DNA of 12,574 bases, taken from positions 1 through 12,574 of the forward strand of contig CAJLLB010000051.1 of NCBI GenBank assembly GCA_905207425.1. Reading direction: 5' to 3'. This DNA is from an uncultured Collinsella sp. (GTDB lineage: Bacteria; Actinomycetota; Coriobacteriia; Coriobacteriales; Coriobacteriaceae). A program made the translations under genes and the position numbers. Shown piece by piece: positions 6,267 to 12,574 of this stretch (within the stretch, counting starts at the first letter, position 1; each line of letters begins with the position of its first letter). Under the pieces are notes generated by a model that saw only the letters and a program-made list of their open reading frames with translations, was not told the origin of the DNA and did not search any database.

Positions 6267-7139
6267 GTGAACCGCGATTTCGCCTCATCGCTCATCCAGC
6301 TCAACAACACGTTCTATCGCGAGCACTCCGCCTCCTTCTCCGATACGCGCCAGGCCCCGTGGCCCGGCTGGGTGCGCACCATGGACATCGCGCTCGAACA
6401 GCTCGATGTCGCCACGATTGAGCATCCCGTCCGCGTCTTCGATCTCGCCTGCGGCAATATGCGATTCGAGAACTTTGCCGCCGGCGGCGCACTTGCCGCC
6501 AAGGGCGTCGACGGCGCAAACCCCTCGGTAGATGCCAGCTGCCCGTTTGAGTTCTATGGTGTCGACTCGTGTCAGGATTTGGCTATCGATGCGCACGGTC
6601 ACGCCCTGCGCATTCCCAACCTGCACTTCCAGGAACTCGACGTGCTCGATGCCCTTATGAAGCTCAACCCCGCCGAGACACCCGACGTGCTTTTCGACGC
6701 CCCGCTCGCCGACATCTCGGTCTGCTTTGGTTTTATGCACCACGTGCCGTCGTGCGAGTACCGCGTACGCGTGCTCGACGCCCTGGTGCGCCAGACGCGC
6801 CCGGGCGGCATCATCGCCATCAGCTTTTGGGAGTTTATGAACGACGAGCGCATGGCGCGCAAGGCCGTTCGCGCCGAGGCCCGTGCCGAGCTCACCCCGC
6901 CGTTTGAAGGTTACGATTCCGCGCAGTTTGAAGCCGGCGACCACCTCATCGGCTGGCAAAACGACCGCCACGCCTACCGCTATTGCCATCACTTTGACGA
7001 TCAGCAGATCACCGACCTGGTGCGCGGCGTCCGTACGTTCTACAAGAGCGGCGAGGTCCCCGTGCGCGAGCTTGAGCGCTTCCATGCCGACGGTCGCAGC
7101 GGCGAGCTCAACCGCTATGTGATTCTCAAACGTCTGTAG
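6267..7139 (+). CDS. Trm9/ALKBH8-like class I SAM methyltransferase, candidate tRNA wobble-uridine methyltransferase
   Basis: The product is 290 aa from a GTG start. It aligns with yeast Trm9, as recalled from memory, along most of its length. The N-terminal FYREHSASFSDTRQAPWP (16-33) matches VYNEIAPHFSQTRYKPWP. SAM motif I is VFDLACGN (57-64), and acidic motif II is in YGVDS (97-101). FMHHV (156-160) matches AVVHHW, RPGG (178-181) begins the post-motif loop, and ISFWEF (185-190) matches IYCWAL. GDHLIGW (224-230) with YRYCHHF (237-243) matches DVFVPW and YRYYHLY. Trm9 methyl-esterifies cm5U34 to mcm5U34 in tRNA, with Trm112 as partner; no Trm112-like gene is visible here. The elp3 gene, which makes the cm5U substrate, lies about 2 kb away. 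Differences are a Cys in YRYCHHF and about 25 extra residues (72-95) after motif I. The family assignment is good; the exact substrate is inferred. Confidence 0.8.
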   Translation: MNRDFASSLIQLNNTFYREHSASFSDTRQAPWPGWVRTMDIALEQLDVATIEHPVRVFDLACGNMRFENFAAGGALAAKGVDGANPSVDASCPFEFYGVDSCQDLAIDAHGHALRIPNLHFQELDVLDALMKLNPAETPDVLFDAPLADISVCFGFMHHVPSCEYRVRVLDALVRQTRPGGIIAISFWEFMNDERMARKAVRAEARAELTPPFEGYDSAQFEAGDHLIGWQNDRHAYRYCHHFDDQQITDLVRGVRTFYKSGEVPVRELERFHADGRSGELNRYVILKRL

Positions 7140-7177
7140 GCACCGACGATTCGCCGCCGAGCCGCACCGCATCTTTC

Positions 7178-7201
7178 GGGCAAACTATGCCCACCCTTTT
7201 T
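7178..7201 (+). terminator. Weak terminator after the Trm9-like gene
   Basis: GGGCA (7178-7182) pairs with TGCCC (7188-7192) around a 5-nt loop, and ACCCTTTTT (7193-7201) follows. The stem is short, so termination may be partial and some transcripts may continue into the TrmB-like gene. Confidence 0.35.
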
Positions 7202-7213
7202 CAACCCATTGAC

Positions 7214-7235
7214 GGAACGCGCAGCTATGCGTTCC
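7214..7235 (+). repeat. Perfect inverted repeat in the leader of the TrmB-like gene
   Basis: GGAACGC (7214-7220) and GCGTTCC (7229-7235) are perfect 7-bp arms around an 8-nt loop, 22 bases before the ATG. A -35-like TTGACG (7209-7214) abuts the left arm, with a CATACT (7235-7240) too far away (20 nt) for an ideal promoter. It could be an operator or an mRNA hairpin just upstream of the AAGGAG at 7248-7253. Confidence 0.4.
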
Positions 7236-7257
7236 ATACTTATGACCAAGGAGCCTC

Positions 7258-8139
7258 ATGGGAGCCGTCCACGTTCGCACGCCTAAGAACTTTGTGCTCG
7301 AGGAGCGCCTGGAGCGCTACGCCGATGCGATCGAGACGAACCCCGAGGCTTATGCCGGAGATTGGCGCGAGGCTTGCGCGCCAGCTGGCAGCAAGCCCTT
7401 CGAACACCTTCACCTGGATCTTGGCTGTGGCAAGGGAACCTATCTGGTCGAGCGCGCCCACCGCGAGCCCGACACCCTCTTTATCGGCATGGACCAGGAG
7501 CCCATCTGCATCGCCTATGCCGCGCAGAAAATCTGCGAACAGGGGCTATCCAACGCACTCGTCCTGCCCCGAGGCGCCGCATCGCTGCCACAGCTGTTTG
7601 CCGCAGGCGAGCTCGATGCCATCACCATTAACTTTCCCACGCCGCAGCCCAAGGCCAAGTACGCTAAAAAACGACTCGTCCATGTCGACCATCTGATGCT
7701 CTACCGCCCGCTCTTTTCAGCCGGCGCTACCGTCACACTGCGCACCGATAGCAAGCCGTTGCGCGATTACGCCCTGGGACAGTTTGCCGCGGCCGGCTAC
7801 GATACGCTTTGGGTAAGCGACGACGTCCGCCGCGACCATCCCGAGCATCCCGAGACCGAGTACGAGCGCCGCACGCGCGAGATGGGTGCCGCCGTCTATG
7901 GCATTTGCGCCACACCTGGAGCGCAGCCCAGCGATGAACAGCTCGCGGCGGGCCGCGCGCAGGAGCAAAGCCTAGCCTGCTACCTGCCCGATAACCTCGA
8001 TGAGCTCGCCTATGTGCCTCTGGGCATGGAAGAGGCCGTCGAGAACTTTAGAAACCGTGCCCGCAAGGGCAAGAAGCGTCTACCGCAAGAGTCCCAGGGG
8101 CCTCTGATGGTCGCAGCTTCGGCAAACAAGCGCAAATAG
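7258..8139 (+). CDS. trmB: TrmB-family tRNA (guanine-46-N7) methyltransferase homologue
   Basis: The product is 293 aa. TrmB puts a methyl group on N7 of G46 in the variable loop of tRNA. The sequence shows SAM motif I DLGCGKG (54-60), FIGMD (75-79), the core INFPTPQPK (124-132) with KKRL (137-140), LRTD (161-164) and the late TEYERR (200-205), all in TrmB order. Standard TrmB has an NFPDPWPK...H.KRRL signature. Here the catalytic Asp is Thr128, the Trp is Gln130 and the His is absent, so activity or target may differ. About 60 residues, Lys/Arg-rich near the end, extend past the usual C-terminus. AAGGAG (7248-7253) sits 4 bases before the ATG, which is close but workable. The gene follows the Trm9-like gene after 118 bases with only a weak terminator between, so partial co-transcription is possible. 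Family membership is firm; the methyltransferase activity is less so. Confidence 0.85.
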   Translation: MGAVHVRTPKNFVLEERLERYADAIETNPEAYAGDWREACAPAGSKPFEHLHLDLGCGKGTYLVERAHREPDTLFIGMDQEPICIAYAAQKICEQGLSNALVLPRGAASLPQLFAAGELDAITINFPTPQPKAKYAKKRLVHVDHLMLYRPLFSAGATVTLRTDSKPLRDYALGQFAAAGYDTLWVSDDVRRDHPEHPETEYERRTREMGAAVYGICATPGAQPSDEQLAAGRAQEQSLACYLPDNLDELAYVPLGMEEAVENFRNRARKGKKRLPQESQGPLMVAASANKRK

Positions 8140-8162
8140 GCGCCAGCAAACGTCCCTCAAAT

Positions 8163-8285
8163 CTAAGTGAGTAGACTTTTTTGCAATAGCCAAGCACAAC
8201 CCGCATAACCAATACTAAAACCGCAGGTAGAGCCCTTGCGCAAAAGCCATGTGCTCGCGATATTGCAAAAAGTCTACTCACTTAG
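8163..8285. repeat. 123-bp element with near-perfect 26/25-bp terminal inverted repeats
   Basis: The left arm (8163-8188) begins CTAAGTGAGTAGAC, then T6, then GCAATA. The right arm (8261-8285) is its exact reverse complement except for A5 in place of A6. An inner pair, AGCACA (8193-8198) and TGTGCT (8250-8255), extends the stem past a 4/5-nt internal loop. The core is about 51 bases. It lies between the TrmB-like gene and the helicase. I see no target-site duplication at the edges and no coding capacity. It is too large, with too long a loop, for a simple terminator. A dispersed palindromic or MITE-like element, or a paired regulatory site, fits better. Confidence 0.8.
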
Positions 8286-8346
8286 CTGGCAACTGCACCA
8301 AACGGCTGGGCAGAACGCCCATTTCCTGCATTTTCTTGCCTGCGAA

Positions 8347-8373
8347 CGCATCGATGCGACGCTACGCCATAAT
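8347..8373 (+). promoter_or_regulatory. Candidate control site before the DUF3516 helicase
   Basis: A perfect 12-bp palindrome, CGCATCGATGCG (8347-8358), is followed 9 bases later by a -10-like CATAAT (8368-8373), 33 bases before the ATG at 8407. No good -35 sits at the expected distance; the palindrome lies there instead. It could be an operator, but the evidence is only its form and place. Confidence 0.3.
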
Positions 8374-8406
8374 AGTTGGCGGACAATCGCGAGAGAAAGC
8401 AAACAC

Positions 8407-11088
8407 ATGGCACAGACCACGACAGATACCGCCGTCAGCACCGTCTCCGGCGCCGGGGCCGCCAGCTCATTCTCGGGCGGCACGGGAACCGAAGCCGAGT
8501 TCGGCTCGCTCGGCGCGCTCTCCCCCACCTGGTGGGAGCCCGAGGACGGCAGCGAGCCCGAACCATGGCTCACGCCCGACCAGGCCTTCGAACGCTTCTT
8601 TGAATGGACGAGCGATCGCGGCATTGAGCTGTGGGATCACCAAGAAGAGGCCCTCATGGACCTGGCAGCCGGCGATCACGTCATTCTGGGCACTCCGACC
8701 GGATCGGGTAAATCGCTCGTCGCGCTGGGCATGCTCTTTATGGGCATGGCGCAGGGCAAGCGCTGTTATTACACGGCCCCCATCAAGGCTCTGGTCAGTG
8801 AAAAGTTTTTCGATCTGGTACAGGTGCTCGGCCGCGATAACGTCGGTATGATCACCGGCGACACGCATATCAACACCAAGGCACCCGTCATCTGCTGCAC
8901 GGCAGAGATCCTTGCCAACGACGCGCTGCGCGAGGGCGAAGATGCCGATGTTGGCTGCGTCGCCATGGACGAGTTCCACTACTTTGCCGACCCCGATCGC
9001 GGCTGGGCCTGGCAGGTACCGCTGCTCACCCTGCCTCACACGCAATTCATGCTCATGAGCGCCACGCTCGGCGATGTCACTGCCATCGCCGCCTCACTCG
9101 AGGAACACACCGGCGCTACCTGCGACTTGGTCGTCGATGCCCCGCGCCCCGTGCCGCTGAGCTACGACTATGTGACGACCTCGCTCGAAGGCACGGTCGA
9201 GCTCGCCATGCGCCGCGGCGAGGCCCCGCTCTATATCGTGCACTTTAGCCAGGATGCCGCCCTTGCGACGGCACAGTCGCTCGCCAATTTTGGCATCGCC
9301 AGCAAAGAGCAGCGCGAAGCCATCAAAGAAGCGGCAAAGGGGACAAGCTTCTCGACGGCCTTCGGCAAGATCCTCAAGCGCTTGCTCGGCTGCGGCGTCG
9401 GCGTGCACCATGCTGGCATGTTGCCGCGCTATCGCCTGTTGGTCGAGCGCTTGGCGCAGCAGGGCCTGCTGCCCGTCATCTGCGGTACCGATACGCTCGG
9501 CGTCGGCATCAACGTACCCATCCACACCGTGGTGCTCACCGCGCTCACCAAGTTCGACGGTTACAAGATGCGTCGCCTGCGCGCCCGTGAGTTTCATCAG
9601 ATCGCTGGTCGCGCCGGTCGCTCGGGCTTCGATACCGAGGGCATGGTGATCGCCGAGGCACCCGAGCACGAGATCGAGAATGCCAAGCTTATGGCCAAGG
9701 CGGGCGACGACCCCAAAAAACTCCGCAAGATTAAAAAGAAGAAGGCCCCCGAGGGCTTTGTCACCTGGAACAAGCAGACCTTTGAGCGCCTGATCGAGAC
9801 GCAGCCCGAGACGCTCAAGCCGCGCCTGCGCATCACGCACTCCATGGTGATTAGCGTGGTCGAGCAGGGCGGCGATGCCCGAGCCCGCGTGCACGACCTC
9901 ATCGAGACGAGTCTGCAGACTCCCGAGGAAAAGGCCAAGCTCGAGGTTCGCGCCGACGAAATCTTCGCCACGCTCATCGATTCCGGCGTCGTCGTTCGCA
10001 CCGAGGTGCCGCCCGCACCCGACGCCCCGACTGACGCCGCACCAGACATCGACTATGCACTGACGGTTGATCTGCCCGAGGACTTCGCGCTCGACCAGCC
10101 GCTCTCGCCGTTTTTGCTTGCCGCATTGGAGCTGCTCGATCCCGAGAGCGAGACCTATACCATGGATCTAATCTCAATGGTCGAGGCAACGCTCGAAGAT
10201 CCCAAGCAAGTGCTGCGTGCACAGGAACGTGCCGCACGCGATCGCGCTATGGCCGAGATGAAAGCCGACGGCGTCGAATATGAGGAACGCTTGGAGCGCA
10301 TCCAGGATGTCACCTACGAAAAGCCGCTCGAGGATTTGCTCGATGCCGCCTTCGACAAGTACTGCCAGGAAGTACCTTGGGCCAACGACTACCAGCTCTC
10401 GCCCAAGAGCGTCCTGCGCGACATGTTGGAGAGCGCGAGCGACTTTAAGGGCTATATCCAAAAGCTCGGCATCGCCCGCTCCGAGGGCATTCTGCTGCGC
10501 TACCTAGCCGAGGCCTACCGCTCCCTCGATCGCACCGTGCCCATTGAGAAGCGCGATGAGCGCTTGCGCGACATCATTTCGTGGCTCGGCTTTGTGGTAC
10601 GCTCGGTCGACTCGAGCCTGGTGGACGAGTGGGAGAACGCCGGCAACCCGGCGGCCCTCGACGCCGCGCCGCCGCAGGGCATCGACGAGGTCGTTGCGGA
10701 CCGTCGCGGCTGCACGCTGCTGGTGCGCAACGCACTCTTCCGCCGCGTGACCCTTGCCGCCCGCGAGCACGTTCGCGACCTGGGCGAACTCGACGAGGAC
10801 TGGGGCATGAGCGAGGTCCGCTGGCAAAAGGCGCTCGATGCCTACCATGAGCAGCACGAGGAAATCCTCACCGACGGAGATGCCCGCAGCGCCGCGATGT
10901 TTACCATCGACGGGAGCGACGAGAAGACCGATCACGTGTGGCACGTGCACCAGATTTTTGCCGACGAGGATGGCGACCACGACTTTGGCATCATGGGCGA
11001 TGTCGACCTGGATGCCACGCAAGACGGCGGCGAGGTCATCTTCAAAAACTACCGCGTCGGCTTTATCGAGGACCTGCTCGAGGACTAG
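8407..11088 (+). CDS. Ski2-like DEAD/DEAH-box helicase with DUF3516-type C-terminus
   Basis: The product is 893 aa. After a low-complexity Ala/Ser/Gly/Thr N-terminus (1-40), an SF2 helicase core shows Walker A GTPTGSGKS (95-103), motif Ia TAPIKALVSEKF (123-134), a DExH box DEFH (188-191), SAT (218-220), HHAGMLP (334-340), motif V GTDTLGVGINVP (360-371) and motif VI HQIAGRAGR (397-405). This is Ski2/Mtr4-like. A Lys-rich segment (about 434-450) leads into a long acidic C-terminal region matching the actinobacterial DUF3516 architecture as I recall it. An ATP-driven RNA or DNA unwinding role is expected, but the cellular substrate is unknown to me. ATG 8407 is chosen because the coding style and protein begin there. 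An in-frame TTG at 8236 would add 57 residues translated through the inverted repeat. The ribosome-binding site is weak (AGAGAAAG, about 8392-8399). A clear terminator follows the gene. Confidence 0.88.
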   Translation: MAQTTTDTAVSTVSGAGAASSFSGGTGTEAEFGSLGALSPTWWEPEDGSEPEPWLTPDQAFERFFEWTSDRGIELWDHQEEALMDLAAGDHVILGTPTGSGKSLVALGMLFMGMAQGKRCYYTAPIKALVSEKFFDLVQVLGRDNVGMITGDTHINTKAPVICCTAEILANDALREGEDADVGCVAMDEFHYFADPDRGWAWQVPLLTLPHTQFMLMSATLGDVTAIAASLEEHTGATCDLVVDAPRPVPLSYDYVTTSLEGTVELAMRRGEAPLYIVHFSQDAALATAQSLANFGIASKEQREAIKEAAKGTSFSTAFGKILKRLLGCGVGVHHAGMLPRYRLLVERLAQQGLLPVICGTDTLGVGINVPIHTVVLTALTKFDGYKMRRLRAREFHQIAGRAGRSGFDTEGMVIAEAPEHEIENAKLMAKAGDDPKKLRKIKKKKAPEGFVTWNKQTFERLIETQPETLKPRLRITHSMVISVVEQGGDARARVHDLIETSLQTPEEKAKLEVRADEIFATLIDSGVVVRTEVPPAPDAPTDAAPDIDYALTVDLPEDFALDQPLSPFLLAALELLDPESETYTMDLISMVEATLEDPKQVLRAQERAARDRAMAEMKADGVEYEERLERIQDVTYEKPLEDLLDAAFDKYCQEVPWANDYQLSPKSVLRDMLESASDFKGYIQKLGIARSEGILLRYLAEAYRSLDRTVPIEKRDERLRDIISWLGFVVRSVDSSLVDEWENAGNPAALDAAPPQGIDEVVADRRGCTLLVRNALFRRVTLAAREHVRDLGELDEDWGMSEVRWQKALDAYHEQHEEILTDGDARSAAMFTIDGSDEKTDHVWHVHQIFADEDGDHDFGIMGDVDLDATQDGGEVIFKNYRVGFIEDLLED

Positions 11089-11107
11089 CCGTACATACTG
11101 GAACGAA

Positions 11108-11140
11108 GCCGTTGGCGGTATCGCCAGCGGCCCCGCTTTT
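11108..11140 (+). terminator. Intrinsic terminator of the DUF3516 helicase gene
   Basis: GCCGTTGGCG (11108-11117) pairs with CGCCAGCGGC (11122-11131) over 10 positions, including one G-U pair, around the 4-nt loop GTAT. It is followed by CCCGC and TTTT (11137-11140). It starts 20 bases after the helicase stop and 18 bases separate it from the stop of the convergent DUF2130 gene. The T-run is on the plus side only, so it mainly serves the helicase. Confidence 0.7.
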
Positions 11141-11157
11141 GCACTATACGCTATCCC

Positions 11158-12574
11158 CTACTCGGCATCCTCGACCTCATACGAATCCGCCTCGGCGGGC
11201 TCATCGTTTGCCCCTGTCGCAGCCCCGCGCGCCTCGTCAAACGCCGCCTTCATGGTCTTGTTGCCCCAGGTGAGCTTGCGAATGGTAAGATCGTCGGCCT
11301 TCTTGTTGGCTAGACGTAAATTGTTCTCGGAGGACAGCAATGCCTCCTTGGTTTTCTGCAGATGGCTAATCGTCTTGTCAATCTCCTCGATCGCCGTCTG
11401 GAACTTACGGCTCGCAAGCTCATAGTTGCGGCCGAAGTCGTTCTTGAACTTCTCCATCTTGGCCTCGAAGTTCGTGACGTCGATGTTCTGCTGCTTGTAC
11501 TCCGCCAGCTCCTGCTTATAGCGCAGCGAACCCATGGCGGCGTTGCGCAGCAGCGTGATCATGGGAATGAAGAACTGCGGGCGGATCACGTACATCTTCT
11601 CATAGCGGTAACTCACGTCGACTATCCCTGCGTTATAGAGCTCGCTTTCGGGCTCGAGCAGTGTGCAGAGCACCGCGTACTCACAGCCTTTCTGGCGACG
11701 ATCGTGATCGAGTTTCTTAAAGAAGTCCTCGTTTTTGTGCTTGGTCGCGGTCTCGTCGTTCTCGTTTTTCATCTCGAACATAATCGAAATGACCTCGTTA
11801 CCGCTTGCGTCGCACTCGCGGAAGATAAAGTCGCCCTTGGTACCCTCGGACGCATCGTTATCTTTCTCGAAGTACGCGTTGGGAAACGCCGTCATGCGCA
11901 GACGGTTAAACTCGGTCTCGCAGTGCTGCTCGAGCGACTCGCCCACCATCTTGGTAGACAGGCGGACCTTCATGTCCTTAAGACGCTCAATCTCTTCATC
12001 CTTGTAGCGAATCAGGTCATCGCTCGCGCGCTTGGCCTGCGCAAGCTCGAGCTCGTGTGCTGCCTTGGCTTGCTCCTCGCGAGAATCGCGCACCGCCAGC
12101 TCGCTCGTCAGCTTGGCACGTGCCTCATCGCGCTCTCGTTCCGCCGCGGCGACCGCCTCTGACAGGTTCATTTTTGCCATCAGTTCCTGCTCGCGCAGCT
12201 GGGCACGCAGGCCCTCGGCCTCTTGCTCGGACTGAGCCTTTGCGGCGGAAAACTTCTCTTGCACCTTCGCGCGATAGTCAGCAAGCGCGCGCTCGGCCTC
12301 GCTGCGAGCGGCATCGAGCTCACGCTGCGACTCTGCCGCGGCAGGCGCCATCTCCTGGGCCTTGTCCGCCGCGGCAAGCCTGGCCTGCAGCTCGGCAATC
12401 TGAGCGTCGCGTGCAGCTAAATCGTTTTGAGCAGCGTTGCGCGCCGCCGACTCGGCAAGCTTTGCTTCGTCGTCCTTGCGTCCAAGCTGTGCACGCAGGC
12501 TGTCAATCTCACGCTGGAGCTCGGCGTTCTCCTTCTGAGCATCGGCGCGAGCCTCAACCGCCGCTCGCTGGCTT
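11158..12574 (-). CDS. DUF2130 coiled-coil protein with PD-(D/E)XK-like core (5' end outside window)
   Basis: At least 471 residues are visible, and the frame is still open at the window edge, so the start lies beyond 12574. An internal ATG at 12351 is not the likely start because the same coiled coil continues upstream of it. The visible N-terminal part (to about 11960) is a long Ala/Glu/Arg/Lys heptad-rich coiled coil. The central domain matches DUF2130, running from [15 protein letters not shown] through GDFIF and FEMKN to [16 protein letters not shown]. Its Asp in GDF (codon 11830-11832), followed 19 residues later by Glu-Met-Lys (11767-11775), gives the D...ExK pattern of restriction-endonuclease-like folds. 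A second coiled coil follows, then an acidic tail. DUF2130 is often linked with phage or DNA-processing contexts, but no phage gene is visible here. The family call is firm; nuclease activity is inference. Confidence 0.85.
   Translation of the reverse strand, partial: SQRAAVEARADAQKENAELQREIDSLRAQLGRKDDEAKLAESAARNAAQNDLAARDAQIAELQARLAAADKAQEMAPAAAESQRELDAARSEAERALADYRAKVQEKFSAAKAQSEQEAEGLRAQLREQELMAKMNLSEAVAAAERERDEARAKLTSELAVRDSREEQAKAAHELELAQAKRASDDLIRYKDEEIERLKDMKVRLSTKMVGESLEQHCETEFNRLRMTAFPNAYFEKDNDASEGTKGDFIFRECDASGNEVISIMFEMKNENDETATKHKNEDFFKKLDHDRRQKGCEYAVLCTLLEPESELYNAGIVDVSYRYEKMYVIRPQFFIPMITLLRNAAMGSLRYKQELAEYKQQNIDVTNFEAKMEKFKNDFGRNYELASRKFQTAIEEIDKTISHLQKTKEALLSSENNLRLANKKADDLTIRKLTWGNKTMKAAFDEARGAATGANDEPAEADSYEVEDAE

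Noticed and set aside
6285..7172. A 295-codon minus-strand frame antisense to the Trm9-like gene
   Set aside because: No ribosome-binding site or domain is visible, and the plus strand has clear methyltransferase motifs.
8163..8285. Insertion sequence with transposase
   Set aside because: The element is only 123 bp, has no coding capacity, and shows no target-site duplication.
8236..8406. TTG start giving 57 extra residues on the DUF3516 helicase
   Set aside because: The extension translates through the right arm of the inverted repeat and has no domain or ribosome-binding site. ATG 8407 is preferred.
1..12574. tRNA or rRNA genes and CRISPR arrays
   Set aside because: No tRNA-like cloverleaf in the gaps, no rRNA-like sequence, and no regularly spaced direct repeats were seen by eye.

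Overview
The window is about 12.6 kb of high-GC bacterial chromosome. In most genes, arginine is coded by CGC/CGT and G/C-ending codons prevail. The gene content (DUF3516 helicase, XRE/DUF4097 pair, bacterial Elp3) fits a gut actinobacterium of the Coriobacteriia, most likely Collinsella or a close relative. That placement is from memory of gene content and codon style; no marker gene in the window proves it. There are eight genes: six are complete and two run off the ends. I see no tRNA, rRNA, CRISPR array or transposase.

Layout, left to right. (1) 1-1395, +: C-terminal part of an Lhr-type SF2 helicase with unusual codon use in its first ~1 kb. (2) 1396-1484: a long imperfect hairpin between convergent genes. 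(3) 4281 down to 1498, -: a tight two-gene operon of elp3 (radical SAM/GNAT wobble-uridine enzyme) and a spermidine-synthase-fold protein with an N-terminal hydrophobic segment. A hairpin terminator and a candidate leaderless promoter precede it. (4) 5999 down to 4381, -: an operon of a membrane-anchored XRE regulator and a DUF4097 beta-repeat protein, overlapping by ATGA. (5) 6000-6266: a divergent control region with a 13-bp palindrome. (6) 6267-7139, +: a class I methyltransferase that closely resembles eukaryotic Trm9/ALKBH8. (7) 7258-8139, +: a TrmB-family tRNA m7G methyltransferase homologue with a changed catalytic signature. (8) 8140-8406: an intergenic stretch holding a near-perfect 26/25-bp inverted repeat. 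(9) 8407-11088, +: a Ski2-like helicase with a DUF3516-type C-terminus, followed by a terminator. (10) 12574 down to 11158, -: a DUF2130 coiled-coil protein with a PD-(D/E)XK-like core, cut by the window edge.

The main biological theme is tRNA modification. Elp3 makes cm5U at wobble position 34, and in eukaryotes Trm9 methylates cm5U to mcm5U. Homologues of both lie about 2 kb apart here, with a TrmB homologue directly after the Trm9-like gene. The most interesting hypothesis is therefore a bacterial cm5U-to-mcm5U (or related) wobble-uridine pathway. The second most interesting items are the two large intergenic inverted repeats (1396-1484 and 8163-8285), which look like dispersed palindromic elements rather than ordinary terminators.
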